8,444 bases of DNA from Spirochaetaceae bacterium (GCA_028818385.1 JAPPNY010000153.1:1-8444), one strand, 5' to 3'; positions 1-6,415 are shown, counted from the stretch's first letter. Notes: a model not told the origin generated them from the sequence alone. Made by a program: numbers and translations.

Positions 1-156
1 CGCGCCGCTCTCCAGGAGGCCGCCGGGCCGCTGTCAAGAACCGCCCTGCGTCAACGGCTGCGCGTCAACAATTCCCGTCTCGGCGATGCCCTGCTCGAAC
101 TGGAACAACACGGCCTCGCCGTCCGCGACCGCCGCGGCTGGCGCCTGCCTCACTGA
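1..156 (+). CDS. C-terminal end of a gene with a winged-helix-like segment (5' end outside window)
   Basis: Frame 1 is open from the first base to a TGA at 154-156, giving 51 residues. The stretch GPLSRTALRQRL, then VNNSRLGDALLELEQHGL, then a short basic turn ending GWRLP, reads as a helix, a recognition-like helix and a beta wing. This is the pattern of a winged helix-turn-helix in which a sequence like 'LSRTALRQRL' probes DNA or a partner and 'GLAVRDRRGWRL' forms the wing. I infer a DNA-binding or protein-interaction module at the C-terminus of a larger protein whose main domain lies outside the window. The parent family cannot be named from this piece. It runs co-directionally with the AbiEii relic and the sulfatase but is separated from them by about 220 bp and 420 bp, so an operon link is not supported. 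Confidence 0.6.
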   Translation, partial: RAALQEAAGPLSRTALRQRLRVNNSRLGDALLELEQHGLAVRDRRGWRLPH

Positions 157-276
157 ACGGCCCTCCAGCCGACGCCCCTCCGGGGACGTTCCCTCGTTCC
201 TCACCGGGACGCACTCGGAACGGAACGCCGCCAGCGATCGCCCCCACGACCCGGCCCACAAACTCCCGGCTCACTC
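157..276. other. Non-coding stretch with no recognisable gene
   Basis: No reading frame here resembles a protein family. The only structure seen is a GC-rich hairpin just after the upstream stop codon (listed separately). Together with the repeats (277-373) and the broken toxin gene (374-560) it makes up the roughly 420-bp gap before the sulfatase. Confidence 0.5.
172..189 (+). terminator. Possible hairpin terminator after the left-edge gene
   Basis: ACGCCCC and GGGGACGT flank a three-base loop (TCC), forming a GC stem with one bulged A, 15 bp past the TGA at 154-156. The sequence downstream (TTCCCTCGTTCC) is pyrimidine-rich but has no real T-run, so intrinsic termination is weakly supported. 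Confidence 0.25.
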
Positions 277-327
277 ACCAGATGTCGGCAATCCCCGCAG
301 ACCGGGAATCGTCACCCTACCGCGACA

Positions 328-373
328 ATTCCCGCTTACCAGATCGCGGGATTCCCGTCTACCAGATCGCGGG
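328..373. repeat. Two-copy 23-bp tandem direct repeat with degenerate flanking relatives
   Basis: Two adjacent 23-bp units lie at 328-350 and 351-373. Each begins ATTCCCG, has two variable bases (CT or TC), and ends TACCAGATCGCGGG. They differ only at those two positions. A related, more diverged copy starts at 277 (ACCAGAT, CGG and an A-T-CCC core preserved, about 15 of 20 positions). Another partial echo, CTACCGCGACAATTCCCGCT, lies around 318-336. Within the unit, CGGGA-T-TCCCG forms a small inverted repeat. The array ends exactly where recognisable AbiEii-like coding similarity begins. Two near-identical copies without spacers rule out a CRISPR. A decaying minisatellite or a recombination scar is more likely. 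Confidence 0.75.
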
Positions 374-560
374 CGCTGACAACCCCGTGCAGAATGGAGT
401 GCTGACCACGCTCGCCGCTTGCGAAGCTCCGTTCTATCTGACCGGTGGTACCGCACTACATAGACACTACTTCGGGTCCGGTATTCCGAGGATCCGTGAG
501 AATTCCCTGTATCGGGCGCGCCGAGACTCCGACGCTTGTTGACCTCCGTCAATCTCGCGG
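374..560 (+). pseudogene. Decayed AbiEii/AbiGii-type nucleotidyltransferase toxin gene remnant
   Basis: Translation from about 378 gives NPVQNGVLTTLAACEAP and then FYLTGGTALHRHYFG, which is the N-terminal signature of the nucleotidyltransferase AbiEii/AbiGii toxin family (typically a-FYLTGGTAL-ar-YlgHR-sDDLDfF). After the codon GGG at 474-476 the frame is lost. Skipping two bases (477-478) restores RYSED at 479-493, the expected continuation just before the catalytic DLD motif, and a TGA then follows at 497-499. Further degenerate sequence, EF-P-V at 500-511, occupies the place of DFF-V and runs in frame towards the next gene. The gene therefore carries at least one single-base deletion and a stop, lacks its DLD core and the rest of the protein (family length about 200-300 residues), and its 5' end is replaced by the tandem repeats. 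No partner AbiEi-type antitoxin is visible. The 3' limit is approximate. Confidence 0.72.
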
Positions 561-574
561 TCACCGATGCCCGA

Positions 575-2119
575 ATGGATAAAGCCATGAAAGACCGTCC
601 GAACGTCCTCTTCATCATGACCGACCAGCAGCGGTTCGACACGATCGCCGCGCTCGGCAACCGCCACATCTACACGCCCAACCTGGACCGGCTGGTAGGG
701 CGCGGGGTGAGCTTCACGAACGCCTACTCCACCTGCCCGGTGTGCGTGCCGGCCCGCTACACGATCCGCACCGGCTGCGAGCCGCCGGCCACCAGGGTGT
801 TCACCAACCGTATCTCCGGGCCGGCGCCCGGCCAGGCCGACACCGTCGAGGGCCGCTGCGGACCCTACCTCGCCAAGGTCATGCGCCAGCTCGGCTACCG
901 CACCTTCGGCATTGGCAAGTTCCACTCCAGCCCCAGGCGCGAGCCGCTCGGCTACGACGTCCACCTGCACAGCGAGGAGCTGCACGCCTCGCCCGAAGAT
1001 CGCGCCGCCGACGCCTACGCGGCGTGGCTTGCCCGCGAGCACCCCGAGTACGGCCACCTGGAGCAGCTCATGGGCGAGCGCACGGAGATGTACTACATGC
1101 CGCAGACGAGCGCGCAGCCGGCCGACTGCGGCGTCGAGGCGTGGGCCGCCGACCGCGCGGTCGAAGAGATCAGCGCGCGCGCCGGCGCCGATGACGGCTG
1201 GCCTTGGTTCGGCTTCGTGTCGTTCGTCGGTCCGCACCCTCCCCTCGCCCCGCCGATCCCGTTCAACCGCATGTACGACCCGGACCGCATGCCCGATCCC
1301 ATGCGCGGCGACCTCGTCACCGACCACATGGACCAGCAGATCCCGCGCATGAACCACCTGATCTGGGCGGAGGACATCAACGACCCGCACGCGCGCATCC
1401 TCAAGGCGCGCTACTACGGCGAGATTTCCTACATCGACGACTGCCTGGGCCGGATTCTCGACGCCGTCGAGTCACGCGAGGACGCCGACGACACGCTGAT
1501 CTGCTTCTTCTCCGACCACGGCGACCACCTGGGCGACCACCACGCCTGGCAGAAGGAGAGCTTCTTCGAGGCCAGCGCGCACGTCCCGTTCCTGGTGAGC
1601 TGGCCGGCGCGACTCGCCGCCGAACGGCGCTGCGCGGAGCTGGTGTGCCTGACAGACCTGTTCGGCATCGCCACCACCGCCGCCGGCCGCCCGCAGCTCC
1701 GCGACGGCATCGACGTGCTGGGCGTGCTGGACGGCTCGGCGCCGCCGCGCGACTCCCTGGTCGGCTGGTACGGACTGCCCGGCACCGGCGAATGCAAGGT
1801 CATGGTGCGCGATCCCCGCTGGAAGTACGTCTTCTTCGCCAACGGCGGCCGCGAGCAGCTCTTCGACCTGAACGAGGATCCGGACGAGCTCCACAACCAC
1901 GCCGGCTCGCACGAGGCGGTGACCGCCGAGTTGCGCGCGACGGCCGCCGCCGCGTGCCGTCGCCCCGGAGCGCTCGAAGCCCTGGACGGCGACGACCTCA
2001 AGGCGCTGCCGTTCGAGCCGTGGGTGTGGCGGGGCGAGCGGATCTACCAGTTCGACCGGTCGCGCGGCATTACCGGCTTCCCCGAGCACCCCGCAGACGT
2101 GCTCCGCGGCCGGAATTGA
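575..2119 (+). CDS. Sulfatase (formylglycine-dependent, Cys-type)
   Basis: This 514-residue protein is a complete arylsulfatase-type sulfatase, hydrolysing sulfate esters (or sulfamates) via a formylglycine made from Cys57 in CVPARYTIRTG, which fits the C-x-P-x-R...TG signature 1. Signature 2 is GYRTFGIGKFH, with Lys115 and His117. Metal ligands are expected at Asp17-Gln18 (TDQQR) and Asp314-His315 (FFSDHGDHLGDHH), with Lys327 in WQKESFFE. The C-terminal subdomain has the usual LFDLNEDPDELHN. There is no signal peptide, as the first beta-strand PNVLFIMTD starts within a dozen residues, so the enzyme looks cytoplasmic and probably acts on small sulfated compounds. No maturase gene is nearby. 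The frame is open upstream to a TTG at 536, but that stretch is AbiEii relic. The start is ATG 575 or ATG 587, neither with a clear ribosome site. It converges with the aminopeptidase gene, with an 18-bp gap. Confidence 0.93.
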   Translation: MDKAMKDRPNVLFIMTDQQRFDTIAALGNRHIYTPNLDRLVGRGVSFTNAYSTCPVCVPARYTIRTGCEPPATRVFTNRISGPAPGQADTVEGRCGPYLAKVMRQLGYRTFGIGKFHSSPRREPLGYDVHLHSEELHASPEDRAADAYAAWLAREHPEYGHLEQLMGERTEMYYMPQTSAQPADCGVEAWAADRAVEEISARAGADDGWPWFGFVSFVGPHPPLAPPIPFNRMYDPDRMPDPMRGDLVTDHMDQQIPRMNHLIWAEDINDPHARILKARYYGEISYIDDCLGRILDAVESREDADDTLICFFSDHGDHLGDHHAWQKESFFEASAHVPFLVSWPARLAAERRCAELVCLTDLFGIATTAAGRPQLRDGIDVLGVLDGSAPPRDSLVGWYGLPGTGECKVMVRDPRWKYVFFANGGREQLFDLNEDPDELHNHAGSHEAVTAELRATAAAACRRPGALEALDGDDLKALPFEPWVWRGERIYQFDRSRGITGFPEHPADVLRGRN

Positions 2120-2137
2120 GGCGCAACGCCCAGCCCG

Positions 2138-3379
2138 TTACGTCCGAGGGCCGGGGATCGCCCACTCGCCTCCGCGCATCACCGGCTCGGTGGAGCCGTC
2201 GGCGAGCACGCCGTCGATGTCCATGCGGTCCGATCCGATCATGAAGTCCACGTGCGTGGCACTGGTGTTGGAGCCCGCGTCCGCGAGCTGCTGCTCCGAC
2301 ATCCCCTCCCCGCCGCTCAGGCAGACCGCGTACGCCTGCCCGAGGGCGACGTGGCTGGAGGCGTTCTCGTCGAACAGCGTGTGGTAAAACAGCCGGCCGA
2401 GGCTGGAGATGGGCGAGCGGTGCGGCACCAGGGCGATCTCGCCCAGCCGGGCGGCGCCCTCGTCCGTGGCGATCAGCTTCTCCAGCACCTCGGCTCCCGA
2501 CTCCGCCTGGACGCCGACCACCCTGCCCCGCTCGAAGGTCAGGCTGAAGTTCTCGATCAGCCGGCCGCCGTAGTTCAGGGGCTTCGTTGAGGATACGGTG
2601 CCGTCCACGCGCCGGCTGTGCGGCATCGTGAACACCTCCTCGGTGGGGATGTTGGGGACGAACGGCGTCCCCTGAGCGTTCCGGTCGACGGCGCCCTTCC
2701 AGACGTGGCCTTCGGGCAGGCCGACGGTGAGCGCGGTGCCCGGCGCGGCGTAGCGGAGCGCGGTGTAGGACCGCGCGTTCAGGTGCTCGCGCCGCCCCTC
2801 GAGCGAGCCGATGTGCAACCGCCATTCCTCCCGCGGGTCCGGCCGATCCACGCGGCACGCCTGAAAGATGGCGTCCCACAGCCGGCCCACCTGCTCGTTC
2901 TCCGGCGCATCCGGGAACACCCGTGCCGCCCACGGGGCGACCGCGGCCGCGATCACGCACCAGCTCACCCGCATGGTGCTGATGTAGTCGCGCCTGAACG
3001 GCTGCATCTGCTCGGATGCGACGCGCATGGCGGTCGCCACGCGCTCCGGGTCCTGCTCCTTGAGCAGGTCGGGGTTGCCGCCGGCGACGGTCAGGAACGC
3101 GGCGCCCTGCTCGGCGCGCTCCAGCATGCCGCGCACGCGCCAGGTGGGGAACTCCTCGAAGGAGTCGGCCGGCGCATGCTGGAAGCGCAGCAGATCCAGC
3201 CCGTCGTCGTGATAGGAGACATCCACGTACGGGCAGCCGGCATCGTACGCCCGCGCCGCCAGGGCCCGGGTCAGCTCGACCGCCTCGATCGGTGAACGAA
3301 TGACCAGCCGCTGTCCCGGCTGCAGGTTAAGTCCAACGCCGATCGCAAGGTCCGCGTACCGCTCCAGGTTGTTTGCCAC
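2138..3379 (-). CDS. Aminopeptidase, M29 family (AmpS/AmpT type)
   Basis: The 413-residue product matches the M29 metallo-aminopeptidases in length (about 410) and layout. They are cytoplasmic enzymes that remove N-terminal residues from peptides using a two-metal site. The N-terminus ERYADLAIGVGLNLQPGQRLVI is the family opening. Candidate metal ligands fall in the conserved blocks: Glu247/Glu248 in NIPTEEVFTMP, Glu314 in LGEIALVP, His343 and Tyr350 in SSHVALGQAY, and His376 and Asp378 in THVDFMIGSD. The spacing agrees with what I recall for Thermus AmpT. All appear intact. The start is GTG at 3379. An upstream ATG runs straight into a stop, and no Shine-Dalgarno is evident. It is divergent from the toxin-antitoxin operon across 101 bp and convergent with the sulfatase. 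No signal peptide is seen. Confident at family level; peptide preference is unknown. Confidence 0.93.
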   Translation of the reverse strand: MANNLERYADLAIGVGLNLQPGQRLVIRSPIEAVELTRALAARAYDAGCPYVDVSYHDDGLDLLRFQHAPADSFEEFPTWRVRGMLERAEQGAAFLTVAGGNPDLLKEQDPERVATAMRVASEQMQPFRRDYISTMRVSWCVIAAAVAPWAARVFPDAPENEQVGRLWDAIFQACRVDRPDPREEWRLHIGSLEGRREHLNARSYTALRYAAPGTALTVGLPEGHVWKGAVDRNAQGTPFVPNIPTEEVFTMPHSRRVDGTVSSTKPLNYGGRLIENFSLTFERGRVVGVQAESGAEVLEKLIATDEGAARLGEIALVPHRSPISSLGRLFYHTLFDENASSHVALGQAYAVCLSGGEGMSEQQLADAGSNTSATHVDFMIGSDRMDIDGVLADGSTEPVMRGGEWAIPGPRT

Positions 3380-3443
3380 GGAGCGAATCTAACGCATCCG
3401 GACAGCTTCGACGCGGAACCCGGTGCGTCGCCACCGTGCGGCG

Positions 3444-3480
3444 TTTGACCCCCTCAACCGAACTAAACCAAACTAAGTTC
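3444..3480 (+). promoter_or_regulatory. Candidate promoter/operator of the toxin-antitoxin operon
   Basis: This is an AT-richer patch in the 101-bp divergent intergenic region. GAACT (3460-3464) and AGTTC (3476-3480) form an inverted repeat. AACTAA occurs twice (3461-3466, 3471-3476), exactly one helical turn apart. TTGACC (3445-3450) could be a -35, but a well-spaced -10 is not evident. Phd-type antitoxins usually bind palindromes just upstream of their own gene, so autoregulation here is an inference. The repeat abuts the ATG and no Shine-Dalgarno is present. Confidence 0.35.
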
Positions 3481-3714
3481 ATGTTGGTCGTGAACACTCA
3501 CGAGGCGAAGACGAGGCTCTCCGAGTTGCTGCGCCTCGTCGAGGAGCACAGCGAGCGCATCAGGGTGTGCCGAAACGGCAAGCCCGTGGCCGAGATCGGC
3601 CCCATCACCTCGACGGAGGGCGACCCCTTGCAACCGGACCCGCTCCTGGCGGGAGTCGTGTTCCACGAAGACCCCGTCGCACCGCTGGCGGAAGAGGACT
3701 GGCCGGACTCGTAG
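3481..3714 (+). CDS. Phd/YefM-family antitoxin
   Basis: The 77-residue protein has the Phd/YefM fold signature: VNTHEAKTRLSELLRLVEE (residues 4-22, the DNA-binding dimer's first helix), then RIRVCRNGKPVAEIGPI (about 26-42), the classic 'I-x-RxGKPVAxIxP' strand-turn. The acidic tail, FHEDPVAPLAEEDWPDS, is the kind of disordered segment that wraps around and inhibits a toxin. It should bind and neutralise the PIN-domain ribonuclease encoded two bases downstream and, with it, repress the operon. The ATG at 3481 is chosen because family homology begins four residues later, although the frame is open back to 3373. There is no ribosome-binding site, so translation may be leaderless or weak. The function call rests on motifs and on the adjacent toxin. 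Confidence 0.88.
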   Translation: MLVVNTHEAKTRLSELLRLVEEHSERIRVCRNGKPVAEIGPITSTEGDPLQPDPLLAGVVFHEDPVAPLAEEDWPDS

Positions 3715-3716
3715 CG

Positions 3717-4109
3717 GTGCTGCTCGACACCTGTACCCTGCTCTGGCTCGCCTCCACGCCTCGCAAGCTTCCCGGCAGCGTGCGCCGGGCGATCGCCGAT
3801 AACGCCGGCCATCTGTTCACCTCGGCGATCACGGCCTTCGAGATCGGCATCAAGCATCGGCGCGGCGCCCTGGACCTGCCGCTGCCCCCGGCTGACTGGA
3901 TCGCCCGGGCACTGGAGCACCATCGAGTCCAGGAGATAGCGGTCGACTGGCGCATCGCCGAGCGCTCGACGTCGCTGCCGCCGCTGCACCGGGATCCCGC
4001 GGACCGCATCATCATCGCGACATCCCTCATCACCGGGGTGTCGATTCTCACCCCGGACCGTCAGATCAGCCAGTATCCGGATGTCAGTGTGGTCTGGGGC
4101 TCCGGATGA
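3717..4109 (+). CDS. PIN-domain toxin ribonuclease (VapC-like)
   Basis: The 130-residue product has the PIN-domain acidic set in order: Asp4 in MLLDTCTLLWL, Glu42 in SAITAFEIGIK, Asp96 in RDPADRIIIAT and Asp114 in SILTPDRQI. These coordinate Mg2+ for single-strand RNA cleavage. The length is normal for VapC-like toxins. Many relatives read LDTHxLLW at the start and this one has Cys6 in place of His, which is not a catalytic position. The GTG at 3717 is the only usual start codon fitting the homology. It lies two bases after the antitoxin stop, and the nearest purine-rich site (GAGGA, 3694-3698) is rather far, so translation probably depends on coupling to the antitoxin. All catalytic residues are present, so the toxin is likely active. 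It ends 10 bp from the stop of the convergent dioxygenase gene. Confidence 0.87.
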   Translation: MLLDTCTLLWLASTPRKLPGSVRRAIADNAGHLFTSAITAFEIGIKHRRGALDLPLPPADWIARALEHHRVQEIAVDWRIAERSTSLPPLHRDPADRIIIATSLITGVSILTPDRQISQYPDVSVVWGSG

Positions 4110-4113
4110 CGGA

Positions 4114-4127
4114 TCGGGCCTACCCGA
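4114..4127. terminator. Small hairpin between convergent toxin and dioxygenase genes
   Basis: TCGGG and CCCGA flank the loop CCTA, which covers the stop codon of the minus-strand dioxygenase and lies 4 bp after the toxin stop. Its position between convergent genes suits a bidirectional terminator, but the five-base-pair stem is short and no T-run follows on either strand. Confidence 0.25.
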
Positions 4128-4917
4128 GCATGTCCTTGAAGGCGCCCGCCGGCACCGGCGCCGGCCGGCCGAGCATCCACTGCCACGTCTCGGTGCGCAG
4201 CTCCCACTCCTTGTAGTGGTCGGAGGAGTGGTCGACCGGACCAACGTGCGCCCGGATGCGGCGGTGAGCGACCTCCGCGACCGTCTCCGGATCGTGGTTC
4301 CAGGTCGGCTCCGTGGGAGCGGTCTGCCGGTCGAACAGGAACTTGAACATGTAGCGATGGCGGCCGGTCAGGTTGCGGCTGGCGGCGTGCCACAGGTCGT
4401 AGTGGGTGATGGCCACGGTCCCTGCCGGGACCGCCAGGGCCACCTGGTCCCTGATGTTGGCGTAGGTCGCCATCCGCTCGGTGGGGGCGTTGCGGAAGTG
4501 GGTACCCGGCATGATCATGGTCGGCCCCTGCTCCAGCGGCACCTCGTGCGGGTAGTACATCGCCAGAACGCACCAGACTTGGTGATGGCGCACGTTGGTC
4601 CCGTCCTGGTGCCAGCTCTGACTGCGCGACCCCGGCTGGTTGACGTGCAGGTGGCGATGGCCGTTCATCACGTAGTCGCTGCCGAGGAGGCTGATCAACG
4701 CCCCGCGCACCTCCGGGTGGTCGTAGATCTCGTTCAGCAACGGGATTGAAGCGAGAATGCCGTTGCCCACATCGTCCACCTGCCCGCACTGCTCGGCGAT
4801 CGCCTCGTTGAGGCCCGCCGCGTACTCCGGGTGCAGCAGGTGATAGCCGTGGGTGACGAAGTGCAGCACCTCGTCGTCCGAGAGCAGCCGCGGCGGCTGC
4901 CCGTTCAGGTCAGTCAT
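4120..4917 (-). CDS. Phytanoyl-CoA dioxygenase (PhyH) family protein
   Basis: The 265-residue protein is a Fe(II)/2-oxoglutarate-dependent oxygenase of the PhyH family, which hydroxylates small organic substrates in the cytoplasm. The N-terminal helix LLSDDEVLHFVTHGYHLL is typical. The iron-binding triad is visible as His103 and Asp105 in SWHQDG and His177 in DLWHAASRN. Arg186 or Arg188 following it is the likely 2-oxoglutarate anchor. GPTMIMPGTHF (131-141) is the usual strand-turn of these enzymes. The start ATG overlaps the end of the upstream gene by 8 bases and has a strong ribosome site (GGAGGAG), so it is translated with that gene. The substrate is unknown. PhyH proteins in environmental genomes are large, poorly assigned families, so 'phytanoyl-CoA' should not be taken literally. 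Confidence 0.92.
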   Translation of the reverse strand: MTDLNGQPPRLLSDDEVLHFVTHGYHLLHPEYAAGLNEAIAEQCGQVDDVGNGILASIPLLNEIYDHPEVRGALISLLGSDYVMNGHRHLHVNQPGSRSQSWHQDGTNVRHHQVWCVLAMYYPHEVPLEQGPTMIMPGTHFRNAPTERMATYANIRDQVALAVPAGTVAITHYDLWHAASRNLTGRHRYMFKFLFDRQTAPTEPTWNHDPETVAEVAHRRIRAHVGPVDHSSDHYKEWELRTETWQWMLGRPAPVPAGAFKDMLG

Positions 4918-5230
4918 CGAACTCCTCCAGTTTCTCCAGGATGAACTCCTGCCCCAGCACGTCGATCTCCCGATCGTCGAACGGCGCCCGCTGCTGCGGA
5001 AAGTGAACGACCCGCCAGCCGTCCACGATGGCTTCGTGGACGTTGCGGTAGGGCAGCTCGGGAGCCTGAGGATCGATCTCGGTGACCGCTCCGGCGACCG
5101 GCTCGTGGATGGCGGCGGCCACCAGGTCGGCGTAGATGCTCGGGTTGACGGCGTGTAGATACAGCAGCCGCTGGCGCAGCCGGGAGCGGGAGCCCGGATC
5201 GGCTGGCGAGGGTGTCGAGGAGGCGGACAT
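4910..5230 (-). CDS. Unrecognised ~106-residue protein coupled to the PhyH gene
   Basis: I do not recognise a family. The start is ATG 5230, and a GTG immediately before it (5233) would add one residue. No Shine-Dalgarno is visible. The N-terminal 17 residues are Ser/Pro/Gly-rich and probably disordered. A helical, basic segment follows (SRLRQRLLYLHAVNPSIYA), then AAIHEPVAGAVTEI, then a denser part with aromatic and acidic residues: YRNVHEAIVDGWRVVHFP, DDREIDVLGQEFILEKLEEFDD. It has no signal peptide, membrane segment or cysteine pair, so it should be soluble and cytoplasmic. The stop overlaps the PhyH start by 8 bases (ATGACTGA), so the two are probably made in fixed proportion and may act together, for example as an accessory subunit. 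The compositional pattern and the overlap argue that it is a real gene rather than a chance frame. Confidence 0.72.
   Translation of the reverse strand: MSASSTPSPADPGSRSRLRQRLLYLHAVNPSIYADLVAAAIHEPVAGAVTEIDPQAPELPYRNVHEAIVDGWRVVHFPQQRAPFDDREIDVLGQEFILEKLEEFDD
4921..4928 (-). promoter_or_regulatory. Shine-Dalgarno for the PhyH gene, inside the upstream gene
   Basis: Read on the minus strand the site is GGAGGAGT followed by TCG and the ATG at 4917. It fixes the start and lies within the last codons of the overlapping upstream gene, a layout typical of translational coupling. Confidence 0.75.
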
Positions 5231-5285
5231 CACGGATGCTCGTGACCGGTACCGTACCCGATGGGCGCAGGAAGTACGAGGTCTC

Positions 5286-6401
5286 CTATGTGTCTCCCGC
5301 GAGCCATGCTGCCCGATTCGGCCGCGGATACACGTACTGGTAGTCGTAGGTGTCCTTGGGAGGAATGGCGCCGAGCTTCATCGGATACTTCGCGACGGCC
5401 TCCTCGACGATGTCCACCCCAAGACCCGGCGTGTCCGGCACGATGAGGTAGCTGTCCTCGATCTCCGGCTGGGGGGTCATGACCTCGTACCGTGCCGGGA
5501 CGTCGTCCTCGCGGTGCTCCAGGATCAGGAAGTTGGGAATGGTCGCCAGGAAGTGGACGGCGGCCATCTCCCCGATCGGACCCAGGGATCCGTCGTGCGG
5601 CGCGATCGTGATGTGGTGCGCCTCGGCCATGCCGGCCAGCTTCTTCATCTGCGACAGCCCCCCGAATCGGCCGGTGTCCGGCTGCGCGACGTCGATGATC
5701 TCGCGCTCGATCAGCTCGCGCATGTTGTGGATGTTGGCGACCCGTTCCCCGGAGGCGAGCGGGATGTTCACCTCCCGGGCGATGCGGGCCAGGCCCTCGA
5801 TGTTCTCCGGCGACACCGGCTCCTCGTAGAAGAGGATTCCGTACTGCTCGAGCTCGCGGCCGATCGCGATCGCATCGCGCGTCGTCATCCACGGGACGCC
5901 GTGCAGATCGACCATCAGATCGACGTGGCGGCCCACCGCCGCGCGGATGTCCGGGACCAGCTTCGCGGCATGGGCGATGTTGCCGACCTTGAGCCCGTCG
6001 TAGCCGCGCCGGACCCGATCCTCGGCGTCCTCGACCGAGTCGGCATGGGTGTACACGCGCAGACGATCGTGCATCTTGCCGCCCAGGAGATTCCAGACCG
6101 GCAACCCGAGCGCTTTGCCCTTGATGTCCCACAGCGCCATCTCCAGAGCCGACAGGGCACCGCCTGCCACGATCCCGGTCATGGCCACGCCCGAGCGCGA
6201 GACGAAGAGCTTGTGCCACAGCTTTTCGACATGGAACGGGTCTTCGCCGATCAGGACCGGCGCGAGGTCCTCGACCGCGGCCGCCACCACGCGCGGCCAG
6301 CCGCCTCCTTCTCCCACGCCGTGGATGCCTTCATCCGTAAGGACCTTCACGAAGATCCAGCCACGGCCGGTGAGGTAGGTCTTGATCTCGGTTATCTTCA
6401 C
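5286..6401 (-). CDS. Enolase-superfamily (mandelate racemase/MLE) acid-sugar-dehydratase-like protein
   Basis: The 371-residue protein is a full-length member of the mandelate racemase/muconate-lactonizing-enzyme branch of the enolase superfamily. The N-terminal capping domain is MKITEIKTYLTGRGW...KVLTDEGIHGVGEGGGW. In the barrel, Mg2+ ligands are expected at Asp165 (MVDLHG), Glu193 (FYEEPV) and Glu219 (ASGER). Likely acid/base residues are His167, in a D-x-H arrangement on the third strand, and His269 in IAPHDGSLGPIGEM. This D-x-H plus 'PH..LGPI' pattern resembles D-galactonate dehydratase-type enzymes. The second-strand motif is LKVG (Lys138) rather than the K-x-K of racemase-type members. 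A sugar-acid dehydratase is my best inference and the substrate is open. The start is GTG 6401, set by a consensus ribosome site, although the frame is open further upstream to 6482. It follows the GalB-like gene by 22 bp. Confidence 0.92.
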   Translation of the reverse strand: MKITEIKTYLTGRGWIFVKVLTDEGIHGVGEGGGWPRVVAAAVEDLAPVLIGEDPFHVEKLWHKLFVSRSGVAMTGIVAGGALSALEMALWDIKGKALGLPVWNLLGGKMHDRLRVYTHADSVEDAEDRVRRGYDGLKVGNIAHAAKLVPDIRAAVGRHVDLMVDLHGVPWMTTRDAIAIGRELEQYGILFYEEPVSPENIEGLARIAREVNIPLASGERVANIHNMRELIEREIIDVAQPDTGRFGGLSQMKKLAGMAEAHHITIAPHDGSLGPIGEMAAVHFLATIPNFLILEHREDDVPARYEVMTPQPEIEDSYLIVPDTPGLGVDIVEEAVAKYPMKLGAIPPKDTYDYQYVYPRPNRAAWLAGDT

Positions 6402-6408
6402 GGGTCGA

Positions 6409-6415
6409 CCTCCTT
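6409..6415 (-). promoter_or_regulatory. Strong Shine-Dalgarno deciding the enolase start
   Basis: On the minus strand the sequence is AAGGAGG, seven bases before the GTG at 6401. It excludes the longer reading frame beginning at 6482, whose extra residues (Arg/Ser/Pro-rich) overlap the end of the preceding gene. Confidence 0.85.

Noticed and set aside
277..373. CRISPR array
   Set aside because: The two best copies are directly adjacent with no spacers and no cas gene is present.
536..574. TTG at 536 as the sulfatase start
   Set aside because: The 13 added residues continue the reading frame of the degenerate AbiEii remnant, no ribosome site precedes TTG, and sulfatase homology starts just after the ATGs at 575 and 587.
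467..1390. A 307-residue open frame on - opposite the sulfatase
   Set aside because: Its composition mirrors the sulfatase codons (Val/Ala/Arg/Gly-rich) and no motif is present, while the + strand carries full sulfatase signatures.
2120..2130. GGCG-CAA-CGCC hairpin between the convergent sulfatase and aminopeptidase genes
   Set aside because: A four-base-pair stem without a T-run is expected by chance in DNA this GC-rich.
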